The position numbers and the translations under genes were made by a program. The notes below the pieces were generated by a model. That model made no database searches and had not been told where the DNA came from. It worked only from the letters and a program-made list of their open reading frames with translations. Shown here piece after piece: positions 28,372 through 39,809 of a stretch of 64,000 bases of DNA (position 1 is the stretch's first letter; every line of letters begins with the position of its first letter). Origin of the DNA: Marinobacter nanhaiticus D15-8W (GTDB lineage Bacteria; Pseudomonadota; Gammaproteobacteria; Pseudomonadales; Oleiphilaceae); the NCBI RefSeq assembly GCF_036511935.1, contig NZ_AP028878.1, positions 5,270,001 to 5,334,000 of the forward strand. Direction: 5' to 3'.

Positions 28372-29916
28372 TTACCAGGTCTGAGTGGTCTTGAATTTCT
28401 CGATTGCAGCTTTCAGGTCCGCGGCGATCTCGTCGTTGTAATCGCCCTTCTCGTTGATCTTGGCCAGGAGCTCAGACTGTTCGCTGCGCATCCAGTCCAT
28501 CAGGGCGGCTTCGAATGCAACCACCTTGTCGACATCAACGTCGTCGAGGAAACCTTCGTTTGCTGCATACAGAACCGTACCCATTTCAGCCACGGACATC
28601 GGGCTGTACTGGTTCTGTTTCATCAGTTCGGTCACACGCTGACCATGCTCGAGCTGCTTACGGGTCGCCTCGTCCAGGTCAGACGCAAACTGGGCGAAGG
28701 CCGCCAGTTCGCGGTACTGGGCCAGAGCCAGACGGATACCGCCACCGAGCTTCTTCATGATCTTGGTCTGGGCGGAACCACCCACCCGGGAAACGGATAC
28801 ACCCGCGTTCATCGCCGGACGGATACCGGAGTTGAACAGGTTGGTTTCCAGGAAGATCTGACCGTCGGTAATGGAGATCACGTTGGTCGGTACGAACGCC
28901 GAAACGTCACCGGCCTGGGTTTCGATCAATGGCAACGCGGTCAGTGAACCGGTCTTGCCTTTGACTTCACCGTTCGTCATCTGCTCGACATAGTCGGCGT
29001 TGACGCGTGACGCACGTTCCAGCAGACGTGAGTGCAGGTAGAAAACGTCACCCGGGTAGGCTTCACGACCCGGCGGACGACGCAGCAGCAGGGAAATCTG
29101 GCGATAGGCCACAGCCTGCTTGGACAGGTCGTCAAAAACGATCAGGGCGTCTTCACCGCGGTCACGGAAGTATTCGCCCATTGACGTACCGGAGTATGGC
29201 GCCAGGAACTGCATAGCGGCAGGGTCAGCAGCACCAGCGGCAACCACGATGGTGTGATCCATGGCGCCGTGCTCTTCCAGCTTGCGCACGACGGCGGCGA
29301 TGGAAGACTGCTTCTGGCCGACAGCGACATAGATACACTTGATGCCACTTTCTTTCTGGTTGATGATCGCGTCGATCGCCACTGCGGTCTTACCGATCTG
29401 GCGGTCGCCGATGATCAGCTCCCGCTGGCCGCGACCGATCGGCACCATGGTGTCGATCGCTTTCAGACCGGTCTGGACCGGCTGGTCAACGGACTGACGC
29501 GCGATAACGCCCGGCGCGACTTTCTCAATCGGTGCAGTCTGCTCGGTGCCCAGGTCGCCCTTGCCGTCGATCGGGTTACCCAGGGCGTCGACGACGCGGC
29601 CCAGTAGCTGTTCGCCAACAGGCACTTCCAGGATGCGACCGGTACAACGGACCTTGCCGCCTTCTTCCAGATCTTCGTAGTCACCCAGGACAACCGCACC
29701 GACGGAATCGCGCTCAAGGTTGAGCGCCATGCCGAAAATGCCGTTGTCGAATTCGATCATCTCACCGTACATGACGTCGGCGAGACCGTGGACACGCACG
29801 ATACCGTCGGAAACCGACAGGATCGTACCTTCATTGCGTGCTTCGGAAGAGATATCGAGTTTCTCGATCCTCTTCTTGATGATGTCACTGATCTCGGATG
29901 GATTCAGTTGCTGCAT
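28372..29916 (-). CDS. atpA: F1 ATP synthase subunit alpha
   Basis: This 514-residue non-catalytic nucleotide-binding subunit starts [21 protein letters not shown] and has Walker A GDRQIGKT near residue 170, and [16 protein letters not shown] near residue 375. It alternates with beta in the F1 head and contacts delta at the top. It sits in the usual order, 28 bases after atpH, in the atp operon. Confidence 0.98.
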   Translation of the reverse strand: MQQLNPSEISDIIKKRIEKLDISSEARNEGTILSVSDGIVRVHGLADVMYGEMIEFDNGIFGMALNLERDSVGAVVLGDYEDLEEGGKVRCTGRILEVPVGEQLLGRVVDALGNPIDGKGDLGTEQTAPIEKVAPGVIARQSVDQPVQTGLKAIDTMVPIGRGQRELIIGDRQIGKTAVAIDAIINQKESGIKCIYVAVGQKQSSIAAVVRKLEEHGAMDHTIVVAAGAADPAAMQFLAPYSGTSMGEYFRDRGEDALIVFDDLSKQAVAYRQISLLLRRPPGREAYPGDVFYLHSRLLERASRVNADYVEQMTNGEVKGKTGSLTALPLIETQAGDVSAFVPTNVISITDGQIFLETNLFNSGIRPAMNAGVSVSRVGGSAQTKIMKKLGGGIRLALAQYRELAAFAQFASDLDEATRKQLEHGQRVTELMKQNQYSPMSVAEMGTVLYAANEGFLDDVDVDKVVAFEAALMDWMRSEQSELLAKINEKGDYNDEIAADLKAAIEKFKTTQTW

Positions 29917-29944
29917 GCCTTTATCCTCAAACCTTGTGCTGAAA

Positions 29945-30481
29945 TCAGGAGCCCAGCGCGTCGACCAGCTTGGCGATCTTTCCGCGTACCGAGGCGTCGA
30001 TAACCATGTCGCCAGCGCGGATCACCACACCACCAATCAGGGCGGGGTCGACCTTGGTTGCAAGACTCACTTTGCGATCCAGTTTCTTTGACAGTGCCTG
30101 GCTGAGCGTCTGCTGCTGCTCTTCTGTCAGTTCGAACGGCGCAGTAACCTCGACATCCACGACGCGCTCGATGTCAGCACGGTAGGCGTTGTAGAGGTCG
30201 TTGATTTCCGGCAACAGCGCAAGGCGCTTGCCTTCGGACAGGATGGATACAAAATTCCTGAACTGCTCGGAAACAGAGCCGTCGAAAAGATCAATCAAGA
30301 ATTCAGCCTTGCGCGCCTCGGTCAGGTTCGGACTACCCAGAACCGTGCGCATGTCGCTGTCAGACGCGGCCTGTGCGGCAAACGACAACGAATCAGCCCA
30401 CTCGACCAGCTTGTCCTGGTCGCGAGCGGTCTGAAACGCTGCTTTCGCATAGGGCCGGGCTAGCGTTGTCAGTTCTGCCAT
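29945..30481 (-). CDS. atpH: F1 ATP synthase subunit delta
   Basis: The 178-residue delta subunit starts [19 protein letters not shown] and ends in [29 protein letters not shown], both family hallmarks. It joins the peripheral stalk (subunit b) to the top of the alpha3beta3 head. It follows atpF by 12 bases in the operon, so the two are tightly linked. Confidence 0.97.
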   Translation of the reverse strand: MAELTTLARPYAKAAFQTARDQDKLVEWADSLSFAAQAASDSDMRTVLGSPNLTEARKAEFLIDLFDGSVSEQFRNFVSILSEGKRLALLPEINDLYNAYRADIERVVDVEVTAPFELTEEQQQTLSQALSKKLDRKVSLATKVDPALIGGVVIRAGDMVIDASVRGKIAKLVDALGS

Positions 30482-30493
30482 GATGAACCTCTT

Positions 30494-30964
30494 TTAGAGT
30501 TCCGCTGCCAACTTGTTCAGCATCTCGCTGTGCTTATCGGCATCGACAGAGGTTTCCAGGATCTTCTCGGCGCCAGCAATCGCAATCGCAGCGATTTCCG
30601 CACGCAGCGCTTCCCGGGCCTGATTACGCTCCTGCTCAATTTCGGCCTTGGCCTGCTCAATCAGCTTCTGACCTTCCTTGCGGGCATCATCTTTGGATGC
30701 TTCCACAATCTGATTGGCACGCTTGTTTGCCTGCTCGATCAGTGACGCAGCCTCCTGCTTGGCTTCACGCAGTTCCTGGGCAGCTTTTTCCTGCGCCAGT
30801 TCCAAGTCACGTGCAGCACGGTCGGAGGCGGCGAGACCATCAGCGATCTTCTTCTGTCGTTCCTGCAGGGCCGTCATGATCGGCGGCCAGACATACTTCA
30901 TGCAGAAGACGACAAAGATAAAGAACGCGATGGCTTGACCGATCAGTGTCAAATTAATGTTCAC
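30494..30964 (-). CDS. atpF: F0 ATP synthase subunit b
   Basis: The 156-residue subunit has one N-terminal membrane segment ([23 protein letters not shown]) and a long charged coiled coil rich in Glu, Ala, Lys and Arg, as in the E. coli protein of the same length. Dimers form the peripheral stalk. It lies between atpE and atpH in the standard order. Confidence 0.97.
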   Translation of the reverse strand: MNINLTLIGQAIAFFIFVVFCMKYVWPPIMTALQERQKKIADGLAASDRAARDLELAQEKAAQELREAKQEAASLIEQANKRANQIVEASKDDARKEGQKLIEQAKAEIEQERNQAREALRAEIAAIAIAGAEKILETSVDADKHSEMLNKLAAEL

Positions 30965-31030
30965 GTCTTCACCTCTCGCCTGTCGTATAAGGGACGTTCA
31001 AATCGGGCTCGCCTCTTGCGAGGCGATGCA

Positions 31031-31303
<273 letters not shown>

Positions 31304-31388
31304 TTAGGTTTTCAAGTTAAGGGTTTAGGGTTTAAAAGTTCAGCTTTTCAACTACAGATCCGGTTTTGCAAATGCTCGGGCTTTAAAA

Positions 31389-32270
<882 letters not shown>

Positions 32271-32280
32271 TCAGGTCCTG

Positions 32281-32679
32281 TTAGCTTCGCTGCGGTCCGC
32301 CGCTCGCAAGGAGGGGCGTGAGCCAGTTCGTCACCAGCATGATCGCAAATGTTAAAAAAAGTGCCGCTACGTCGAGCGGCTGAATCCATTTGAATGCCAT
32401 CGTGAAGAGGACGGCGCACAGGATGAGCTTGCCGGCCTCACCCTGATAAAAAGAACTGACGATCTGCTTCGCGGAGCGCGCCCCGGCATGCCGGAATGCC
32501 TTGCGGGCGAAATATGCATTGGGAAGCACGAAGATGAAGCCTCCCAGAAAAGCGGAGTAACTGGCAACCGTACTTTTGAACAAAAATGCCAGACCAATAA
32601 GGATGACGATGCCGGTCTGGAACGCGAGCCACCGAAGTACGGGGGGGCGATGGATACCCTGATGCCTAGCTTTCGCCAT
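32281..32679 (-). CDS. atpI: ATP synthase subunit I
   Basis: The 132-residue protein has about four membrane segments and the AtpI pattern (AFLGGFIFVLPNAYFARKAFRH; AVLFTMAFKW). AtpI is a non-essential factor that helps assemble the c-ring. I chose the ATG at 32679, five bases after GGGG; the frame can extend five codons to a TTG, which is less likely. It is the first gene of the atp operon, with a near-consensus promoter about 70 bases upstream. Confidence 0.92.
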   Translation of the reverse strand: MAKARHQGIHRPPVLRWLAFQTGIVILIGLAFLFKSTVASYSAFLGGFIFVLPNAYFARKAFRHAGARSAKQIVSSFYQGEAGKLILCAVLFTMAFKWIQPLDVAALFLTFAIMLVTNWLTPLLASGGPQRS

Positions 32680-32749
32680 TGATGCCCCACACAAATACCC
32701 GGATTCGGAACCCGAATTGATTGCCGATCCACCTGCACAAGCGCCCGAG

Positions 32750-32778
32750 ATTATATGTTTTCAGGGTGTACGAATCAA
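32750..32778 (-). promoter_or_regulatory. near-consensus sigma-70 promoter of the atp operon
   Basis: On the minus strand the -35 TTGATT (32773-32778) and the -10 TATAAT (32750-32755) are exactly 17 bases apart. The -10 is perfect and the -35 differs at two positions from consensus. It faces atpI and fits high constitutive expression of ATP synthase. Confidence 0.82.
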
Positions 32779-32801
32779 CAAAACTGCCCTGTTAACGGGC
32801 A
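32776..32801 (-). terminator. possible parAB terminator
   Basis: On the minus strand TGCCC and GGGCA form a short stem with a seven-base loop, followed by GTTTTGTT. It lies about 115 bases after parB and abuts the -35 box of the atp promoter. The stem is only five pairs, so the call is weak. Confidence 0.4.
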
Positions 32802-32914
32802 CCTGCAATGGGGTTTGCACGGCAACATGGCACCGGTGGTTGTGGAAAACCGAAACAAGCACAACATGTTGTGTTTTGCAGGGATCTTGGTGCCAACAGG
32901 AAGGGATATGGACG

Positions 32915-33790
32915 TTACTTGATATGGCCCAGGATTCCATCCAGCTCATCCAGTGAGCTGTATTCGATCACCAGCTTACCCTTGCCCCGCTGACCGTGAT
33001 CGATCTGTACCCTCGCCCCCAGCCGGTCTGCCAAATCATCCTGCAACGCCCGGATATTGGGATCGATTTCGCCCCTGCGGGACTTTTTCGAAGATGGACT
33101 TTCCTGCTGGATCTTGCGCACCAAGGCTTCGGTCTGGCGTACCGAAAGGGATCTTGAAACCACCTGTCGGGCCACCTGGGCCTGCTGCTCTGGAGGTAGG
33201 GTGAGCATGGCGCGGCCGTGGCCCATTTCCAGGTCGCCATGCTCAAGCATGGTTCTCACATCTTCGGCCAGACCGATAAGGCGCAACAGGTTGGTGATGG
33301 TCGTACGGGACTTACCGACCGCTTCGGCGACCTGGGCCTGGGTCAAGCCGAATTCATCCTGCAGGCGCTGCAAGGCGAAAGCTTCTTCGATTGGATTGAG
33401 GTTCTCGCGCTGGATATTCTCGATCAGCGCCATGGCGATGGCCGCTTCGTCCGGCACATCGCGGATAATCGCGGGGATACGATCGAGTTCCGCCAACTGG
33501 GTGGCGCGCCAGCGGCGTTCGCCGGCAATGAGCTCGTATCGGCCTTCGCCCAGCGGCCGCAATACTACCGGCTGCATGACGCCCTGTTGGCGGATGGAAT
33601 CCGCCAGCTCCTGCAGCGCTGCCTGGTCCATGTCCCGGCGCGGCTGGTAGCGACTGCGCTGGATCAGGTCGACCGGGATCTCCCGCAACTCACCATCGTG
33701 CTCGCTGACATCCCGATCCAGGTTGACCTTCGAGCCGGCCAGTAGTGCGCCCAGACCGCGCTCACCCAATCCACGTTTTTTCGCCGCCAT
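32915..33790 (-). CDS. parB: chromosome-partitioning protein ParB
   Basis: The 291-residue protein has the ParB N-terminal domain with the CTP-binding GERRWRAT motif, the LIENIQRENLNPIEEA stretch, and a helix-turn-helix (LTQAQVAEAVGKSRTTITNLLRL). It binds parS sites, spreads as a clamp, and works with ParA to move origins. Family alignment favours the ATG at 33790 (MAAKKRGLGERGLGALL); an ATG at 33802 is also in frame. It is 89 bases downstream of parA. No parS site was seen nearby. Confidence 0.96.
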   Translation of the reverse strand: MAAKKRGLGERGLGALLAGSKVNLDRDVSEHDGELREIPVDLIQRSRYQPRRDMDQAALQELADSIRQQGVMQPVVLRPLGEGRYELIAGERRWRATQLAELDRIPAIIRDVPDEAAIAMALIENIQRENLNPIEEAFALQRLQDEFGLTQAQVAEAVGKSRTTITNLLRLIGLAEDVRTMLEHGDLEMGHGRAMLTLPPEQQAQVARQVVSRSLSVRQTEALVRKIQQESPSSKKSRRGEIDPNIRALQDDLADRLGARVQIDHGQRGKGKLVIEYSSLDELDGILGHIK

Positions 33791-33879
33791 CGTATCCGTC
33801 ATTCTGTTATCAGAGTTATCGAAGGTATGTCAGTCATATCGAAAAAAGCAAAATGTCTTGAAGAATGGCCGGCAGCCCG

Positions 33880-34674
33880 TTAAACGGCGACCGGTTGCGC
33901 CTGACGCTGCTGGCCGTTGCGTCGGACCATTTCTCCGGCCAGGGCCAGGTAGGCAATAGCCCCTTTGGAGGCCCGGTCGTATTTGAGGGCCGGCACGCCG
34001 TAACTGGGGGCTTCGGCCAGACGTACGTTACGCGGGATGACCGCCTTGTACACCTTGTCGCCGAAATACTCGTTGAGTTGGGCGGACACATCCAGCGTCA
34101 GGCTGTTGCGCGGGTCGTACATGGTGCGCAGGATGCCTTCCAGTGCCAGTTCCGGGTTCACAGTTTCCTGGATCTGCTCCACGGTGTTCATCAGTGCAGC
34201 CAGACCTTCCAGTGCGTAATACTCGCACTGCATCGGAATCAGGACGCTATCCGCCGCGGACAGGGCATTGACCGTCAATAAGTTCAACGAAGGCGGACAA
34301 TCCACCAGGATATAGTCATAGCGGTCGCGTACGCTATTGAGCTGCAGACGCAGGCGATGCTCGCGGCCGATCTCGTTCATCAGCTCCACTTCCGCCGCGG
34401 TCAGGTCGCCGTTGGCCGGCAGGATGTCGTAGCCAGAGGCTTCGGCAAACACGATCACGTCTGCGGTGGATTGACGCTTGGTGAGCACATCGTAACCGGA
34501 CAAGGCCAGGGCGTTCTTATCCACGCCGCTGCCCATGGTGGCATTGCCCTGGGGATCCATGTCCACCAGCAAAACCCGCCGCTTGGTCGCACTCAGGGAG
34601 GCCGCCAGATTGACGCAGGTGGTGGTTTTGCCCACACCGCCTTTCTGGTTGGTCACCGCGATGACTCGCGCCAT
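33880..34674 (-). CDS. parA: chromosome-partitioning ATPase ParA (Soj)
   Basis: The 264-residue ATPase has the deviant Walker A KGGVGKTT at residues 11-18, VDMDPQGNAT near 38-47 and the DCPPSLNLLT Walker B region. It forms ATP-dependent gradients on the nucleoid and segregates ParB-parS complexes. It starts two bases after the rsmG stop, so it is part of the mnmG-rsmG-parA-parB run. Confidence 0.97.
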   Translation of the reverse strand: MARVIAVTNQKGGVGKTTTCVNLAASLSATKRRVLLVDMDPQGNATMGSGVDKNALALSGYDVLTKRQSTADVIVFAEASGYDILPANGDLTAAEVELMNEIGREHRLRLQLNSVRDRYDYILVDCPPSLNLLTVNALSAADSVLIPMQCEYYALEGLAALMNTVEQIQETVNPELALEGILRTMYDPRNSLTLDVSAQLNEYFGDKVYKAVIPRNVRLAEAPSYGVPALKYDRASKGAIAYLALAGEMVRRNGQQRQAQPVAV

Positions 34675-34676
34675 GG

Positions 34677-35333
34677 TTAGCCTCCTGTCGCCTGAACGCG
34701 ATCAATGATAAGCAAGTGACGTGCCCCATCACAACCGGGAACCGTCAGCTCGATATTGTCCGCCAACTGCCACGCCCCGGGCAGCGCCGCCAGCTCATCA
34801 TGGGGGAACTGGCCCTTCATGGCCAGAAAGTGGCCGTCAGGAGCGAGCAACGGTCCGCACCAGTTGACCAGATTCTCCAGGGCAGTGAAAGCGCGGCTGG
34901 TGATCTGCCGGAAGGGTTGCTCCGGATGGAAGTCCTCGGCCCGGGCGTGGATCACCTCGACATTATCCAGTCCCAATTCAAGCACACACTGGGTCAGGAA
35001 GCGGGTCTTCTTGCTATTGCTGTCGAGCAGGGTGAACTTCCGTTCCGGAAACGCCAGGGCAAGCGGTATACCCGGTAGCCCCCCGCCGGCACCGACGTCC
35101 AGCACGGCATCGGCACTGATATAGGGCATGACCGCCAGGCTGTCGAGCAACTGGCGTGACACCATCTGCGAGGGATTGCGTACCGCCGTCAGGTTATAGG
35201 CTTTGTTCCATTTCTGCAGTAGTCCTAGGAAGGCCAGCTGACCTTCCTGGGTGACCGGATCGAGTGCGATCCCGAGGCGCTGCAGGCCGGCTTCCAGCTG
35301 AGCCGGCCAACCCGGATCGACCGCCGTACTCAT
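34677..35333 (-). CDS. rsmG: 16S rRNA (guanine527-N7)-methyltransferase RsmG
   Basis: The 218-residue methyltransferase has the S-adenosylmethionine motif [20 protein letters not shown] and [12 protein letters not shown], typical of RsmG (GidB). It methylates G527 of 16S rRNA; its loss causes streptomycin resistance in other bacteria. The start overlaps the stop of mnmG by four bases (ATGA), so the two are translationally coupled. Confidence 0.97.
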   Translation of the reverse strand: MSTAVDPGWPAQLEAGLQRLGIALDPVTQEGQLAFLGLLQKWNKAYNLTAVRNPSQMVSRQLLDSLAVMPYISADAVLDVGAGGGLPGIPLALAFPERKFTLLDSNSKKTRFLTQCVLELGLDNVEVIHARAEDFHPEQPFRQITSRAFTALENLVNWCGPLLAPDGHFLAMKGQFPHDELAALPGAWQLADNIELTVPGCDGARHLLIIDRVQATGG

Positions 35334-37213
35334 GCAGACTGCTTGCGCAGCATGTCACGTTTCTTCAGGTGCACCAGCAACTGCGAGATCGCCGCCGGTG
35401 TCACACCCTGAATCCGCGACGCCTGGGCTACGGTTTCCGGCCGCACATCCTTGAGCTTCTGCTTGATCTCGTTGGACAGACCGCCGACGGCGTCGTAGTC
35501 GAGATCGACCGGCAGTGGCAGGTTCTCATTGCGGCGCAGGCGGTCGATCTCGGCTTCCTGACGGGAGATATACCCCTCGTACTTCACCTCGATCTCCACC
35601 TGACCGGCGACGATTTCGTCCGCCTGCTCGCCACTGATATCGGCGATGTGGGCGTAAATAATTTCCGGGCGACGTAAGAGATCCGCCAGAGTGTGTTCTT
35701 TCTGCAGCGGCTTCTGGAGGTACTGGTTGGCCCGCTCAGCCTCTGGCGTGTTCGGATGCACGTGGGTCTTGTCCAGACGCTGACGTTCGACACCAATGGC
35801 CTCCCGCTTCGCGTTGAATGCCGCCCAGCGGTTTTCGTCTACCAGACCCAGCTTGTGACCGGTCTCGGTGAGGCGCAGGTCGGCGTTATCCTCGCGCAGG
35901 ATCAAACGATACTCCGCGCGGCTGGTAAACATGCGATAGGGCTCTGAGGTGCCCATGGTGATCAGGTCGTCCACCAGCACACCCAGGTAGGCCTCATCCC
36001 GGCGCGGGTACCAGGCCTCTTTTTCCTGGGCCCGCAACGCGGCGTTGATACCGGCCAGCAGACCCTGGGCGCCGGCTTCTTCATAACCCGTGGTGCCGTT
36101 GATCTGGCCGGCAAAGTAGAGGCCGGCGATAAACTTGGTTTCCAGCGTGTGACGCAGGTCCTGCGGGTTCAGGTAATCGTACTCGATTGCGTAGCCGGGC
36201 CGCGTAATATGCGCGTTCTCGAAGCCCGGGATCGAACGCACTGCCTTGAGCTGGATATCGAAGGGCAAGCTTGTGGAAATACCGTTCGGGTATAGCTCCT
36301 TAGTGGTCAGGCCTTCCGGCTCGACAAAGATCTGGTGGGAATCCTTGTCCGCGAAACGATTCACCTTGTCCTCGATCGACGGGCAGTAGCGCGGGCCAAC
36401 GCCCTCAATGTCGCCAGCGAACATCGGCGAACGGTCAAAGCCACTGCGAATGATGTCGTGGGTTTCCTCGGTGGTGCGGGTGACATAACAGCACACCTGC
36501 TCCGGATGCTGCTCACGGGAACCCAGGAAGGACATCACCGGTGTCGGGTCGTCACCCCACTGCTCCTGCATCACAGAGAAATCCACGGAACGGCTGTCGA
36601 TGCGCGGAGGGGTTCCGGTCTTCAGTCGGCCGACGTTAAACGGCAGTTCGCGCAGGCGCTGCGCCAGCGCGATCGCGGGGGGATCGCCCGCCCGACCGCC
36701 TGCATGATTTTTCAGCCCCATGTGGATAACGCCACCGAGGAACGTACCGGTGGTCAGCACCACGGTTTCGGCGTTGAAGCGGATACCGGTCTGGGTGACG
36801 ACGCCACGCACTTGGTCACCCTCGACGACGAGGTCGTCTGCCGCCTGCTGGAAGATGGTCAGGTTGGGCTGGTTTTCAAGGATGTGGCGAATCGCTGCCT
36901 TGTAGAGGACGCGGTCGGCCTGGGCACGGGTCGCCCGCACCGCCGGACCTTTGCGTGAATTCAGAACCCGGAACTGGATACCCGCCTGGTCGGTGGCCAT
37001 GGCCATGGCACCGCCCAGGGCGTCGATTTCTTTCACCAGGTGACTCTTACCGATGCCACCGATCGCCGGGTTGCAGGACATCTGACCCAGGGTCTCAATG
37101 TTGTGGGTCAGCAACAGCGTGCGGGACCCCATGCGCGCCGCTGCCAGGGCAGCTTCGGTACCGGCATGGCCGCCGCCGATTACGATGACATCGAAACGAT
37201 CCGGGAATTCCAC
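35330..37213 (-). CDS. mnmG: tRNA uridine-5-carboxymethylaminomethyl(34) synthesis enzyme MnmG
   Basis: The 627-residue FAD protein starts with the GGGHAG dinucleotide-binding motif at residues 13-18, then [24 protein letters not shown], a conserved block with catalytic cysteines further on. With MnmE (encoded at 61.7-63.1 kb) it forms cmnm5U at the wobble position of several tRNAs. The gene leads the mnmG-rsmG-parAB run. Its upstream gap contains DnaA boxes, as at the E. coli origin next to mnmG. Confidence 0.98.
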   Translation of the reverse strand: MEFPDRFDVIVIGGGHAGTEAALAAARMGSRTLLLTHNIETLGQMSCNPAIGGIGKSHLVKEIDALGGAMAMATDQAGIQFRVLNSRKGPAVRATRAQADRVLYKAAIRHILENQPNLTIFQQAADDLVVEGDQVRGVVTQTGIRFNAETVVLTTGTFLGGVIHMGLKNHAGGRAGDPPAIALAQRLRELPFNVGRLKTGTPPRIDSRSVDFSVMQEQWGDDPTPVMSFLGSREQHPEQVCCYVTRTTEETHDIIRSGFDRSPMFAGDIEGVGPRYCPSIEDKVNRFADKDSHQIFVEPEGLTTKELYPNGISTSLPFDIQLKAVRSIPGFENAHITRPGYAIEYDYLNPQDLRHTLETKFIAGLYFAGQINGTTGYEEAGAQGLLAGINAALRAQEKEAWYPRRDEAYLGVLVDDLITMGTSEPYRMFTSRAEYRLILREDNADLRLTETGHKLGLVDENRWAAFNAKREAIGVERQRLDKTHVHPNTPEAERANQYLQKPLQKEHTLADLLRRPEIIYAHIADISGEQADEIVAGQVEIEVKYEGYISRQEAEIDRLRRNENLPLPVDLDYDAVGGLSNEIKQKLKDVRPETVAQASRIQGVTPAAISQLLVHLKKRDMLRKQSA

Positions 37214-37542
37214 AAAAACACCTCAGGTGACGGGATAAAATGGGTGCGAAGTATACCGTTTACACCAAAAAAATTGCAGGGGGCGTGCGCATTTTTTAAC
37301 CAGCCCAAATAACAAACCTGACCTTATGTTCCATATTTGACAAAAAGTACTTGTGCGTCATGCGCTTGGCGGGCGCTTCTGAGAAAACTTTTCAAGAAAG
37401 TTATCCACATCCACGTCAGCTTTCGAATACCGTAAAAAATGACCTAAGTTACTGTTTTATTTTATTTCACATTTAGCTAACGGCGAATAACCCAAAGGTT
37501 ATCCCTAAAGTTATCCACAACATCCGGAGTTTCACGGACTGG
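37214..37542. other. candidate replication origin (oriC) or part of it
   Basis: This 329-base gap between mnmG and the next minus-strand gene has two perfect DnaA boxes, TTATCCACA at 37401-37409 and 37511-37519, and a weaker box TTATCCCTA at 37499-37507, all in the same direction. Between them is an AT-rich segment (around 37430-37480, with TTTTATTTTATTTCACATTT) that could be the unwinding element. The mnmG neighbourhood is the classical place for oriC in enterobacteria; in pseudomonads the origin lies near dnaA instead. Nothing else is seen in the gap. Confidence 0.6.
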
Positions 37543-39423
37543 TCAGACCGCATCGCCCCGTAACCGGCGCACTTCCGCTTCCAATCCCTCGGCGGATACC
37601 TGCTCCGGCGCCCAGGGTGCGCCCGCGACCAGGCCAATCTTCGACCAGAAGCGCTTGGGCGGATGCGATCCGGCGGCGCCACCCTTGTGGCTGAACACGC
37701 TGCCCCACAGACCTTGCAACGCCATGGGTACCACCGGCACCGGCGAGCGCTCGACGAGGGTTTCGATACCGCGGCGGAACTGGTCGATTTCGCCGTCGGT
37801 CGTCAGCTTGCCCTCAGGAAAAATGCAGACGATATTTCCGTCCGCCAGTTCTCCGGCAACCTTGTCCATGGCGGCCTGGTAGACCTCGGGTTTCTTGCTT
37901 TGGGGCGCAATGGGAATGGTTCGGGCAAGACGAAAGAATCCCCCCAGCAAGGGCAGGTTGAAAATGCGGTCGTCCATCACGAACCGCACCGGCCGTTTGA
38001 CGGCGCCCGCGATCACCAGCGCATCCATATAGGACACGTGGTTGCAGACCAGCAACGCCGGCCCCTCGTCCGGAATCTGGTCAAGCCCCTCGTGACGCAC
38101 CCGATAGATGGTGTGGGACAGGCACCAGATGACGAAACGCAGGGCGAATTCCGGCACCTGCTGGTAGACGAAGGCCGCGACCACCAGGTTGGCGATGGAC
38201 AGCACCAACAGGAACCCGGGAATGGTCAGCCCCACAAAGCCCAGCAGTACCACGCCGACCAACGCGCTCAGGACCATGAACAACGCATTGATGACGTTGA
38301 GCGCCGCGATGACCCGGGCCCGCTTCTCCGGGTGAGCTTCCTGCTGGACGAACGCATACAGCGGCACGATAAACAGGCCACCGAACAGGCCCACGCCCAA
38401 CAGATCGGCCAGGACGCGAAGTCCCGAAGCGGTGGTCAGCATCGACCACCAACTGGTCTCCACCGGCGCCTCCGGCACGCTGAAATACAGGTCCAGGCCG
38501 AACAGGCTCAGCCCAAGTGAGCCGATGGGCACGATGCCCAGTTCCACCCGGTGGCCGGACAGTCGCTCGCAAAGCATCGACCCAGCCGCGATGCCCACGA
38601 TAAATACCGCCAGCAATACCGTGACCACGGATTCGTCGCCCAGCAGATCCACCTTGGCGAAATTGGGAAACTGGGTCAGGTAAGCCGCGCCGAGGAACCA
38701 GAACCAGGAAATGGCGAGGATGCTGAGAAATACCGAATGCTTTTCCCGCGCGATGGCGATCAGGCCCCAGGTTTCGCGCAGGGGTTGCAACCGCAGTTTC
38801 AATAGGGGGTCAGCCGGCGCGACAGACGGAACCTTCCGGGCCGACAGATAACCGAGAATCGCCAACAGGACCACACCGATGGCCGCAATTCTGGTGGCGC
38901 TCCCGAAACCCATAATCACCCCGGCCGCCAGCGTACCCAGCAGGATGGCGACGAAGGTGCCCATCTCCACCAGCGCGTTGCCGCCTACCAGTTCGTCGTC
39001 GGTCAGGACCTGGGGCATGATGGCGTACTTTACCGGCCCGAAGAAGGTGGACTGCGCACCCATCAGGAAAAGCAAAACCAGTAGCAGCGGATACCAGCCG
39101 AACCACAACCCGACAGCGGCGACCAGCATGATCAGGATCTCGGCGAACTTGACCCGGCGTATGACCAGCGCCTTATCGTACTTGTCCGCAATTTGCCCTG
39201 CGATACCGGAAAACACCACGAAGGGCAGGATGAAGAGTCCTGCAGCCAGGTTGACCACCACATCGGTGGATAAGCCCATCATTCCCCCGGCGATACTGTA
39301 GGTCACGATCAGCAGCAGGGCGTTCTTGAAGAAATTATCGTTGAAGGCGCCAAGAAACTGGGTCAGGAAGAACGGCAGAAACCGTCGTTCACTCAACAAC
39401 CGGAACTGACTGTGCTCCGCCAT
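37543..39423 (-). CDS. fused MFS transporter (LplT-like) and 1-acylglycerol-3-phosphate acyltransferase (PlsC-like)
   Basis: The 626-residue protein has an N-terminal 12-helix MFS domain (FLPFFLTQFLGAFNDNFFKNALL) like the lysophospholipid flippase LplT, then a PlsC domain with the catalytic NHVSYMDA (HX4D) and the FPEGKLTTDG motif. It resembles Aas-type lysophospholipid recycling systems, but without the AMP-ligase domain. It would flip a lysophospholipid inward and re-acylate it (inference). The ATG at 39423 follows AGGA; an upstream start adds nine unconserved residues. The gene begins the 24-kb stretch between mnmG and mnmE. Confidence 0.9.
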   Translation of the reverse strand: MAEHSQFRLLSERRFLPFFLTQFLGAFNDNFFKNALLLIVTYSIAGGMMGLSTDVVVNLAAGLFILPFVVFSGIAGQIADKYDKALVIRRVKFAEILIMLVAAVGLWFGWYPLLLVLLFLMGAQSTFFGPVKYAIMPQVLTDDELVGGNALVEMGTFVAILLGTLAAGVIMGFGSATRIAAIGVVLLAILGYLSARKVPSVAPADPLLKLRLQPLRETWGLIAIAREKHSVFLSILAISWFWFLGAAYLTQFPNFAKVDLLGDESVVTVLLAVFIVGIAAGSMLCERLSGHRVELGIVPIGSLGLSLFGLDLYFSVPEAPVETSWWSMLTTASGLRVLADLLGVGLFGGLFIVPLYAFVQQEAHPEKRARVIAALNVINALFMVLSALVGVVLLGFVGLTIPGFLLVLSIANLVVAAFVYQQVPEFALRFVIWCLSHTIYRVRHEGLDQIPDEGPALLVCNHVSYMDALVIAGAVKRPVRFVMDDRIFNLPLLGGFFRLARTIPIAPQSKKPEVYQAAMDKVAGELADGNIVCIFPEGKLTTDGEIDQFRRGIETLVERSPVPVVPMALQGLWGSVFSHKGGAAGSHPPKRFWSKIGLVAGAPWAPEQVSAEGLEAEVRRLRGDAV

Positions 39424-39809
39424 AGATATCCATCCTATATCTGCAAGCAAATCCGTGGACAGGATGCGCAGAAGTCTGCGTCAACCCCGCGTCCCGCGCA
39501 AGCGGCGACATAAAGGCGCCACTAACCGTTCGCCCGCATTTGACGCGCTCGCACCAATCGAGAGCATCTTCCCGTGATTCCACTCGAATAAAATATGATC
39601 TATGGTTTATTGACGCCAACTGACATTGGGTTGCGCCATAAAAATGGTCGCATGGCACGTCCTTCGCATTAGTAATGGGCTGGGACAATTTTCTGGAACA
39701 GTTTTGGCGGGAATGCCAAAGCTCAAACTGGCCGGAGTGCTGCAGGCGCGCTACCACCAGGGCCGTTGCCCTGACGACGATAGTGCCTTGATCACAGACG
39801 AGTCCGTTT
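39424..39809. other. intergenic region between divergent genes
   Basis: This 386-base stretch separates the LplT-PlsC fusion and the EAL gene. An AT-rich patch at about 39590-39660 may hold promoters for both; the minus-strand TTGGCG and TATTTT, 18 bases apart, is one weak candidate. No gene, repeat or strong palindrome is visible. Confidence 0.4.

Noticed and set aside
32915..37213. parS site near parAB
   Set aside because: I looked for the TGTTNCACGTGAAACA-type consensus around parA, parB, rsmG and mnmG and saw none. It may lie outside the window.
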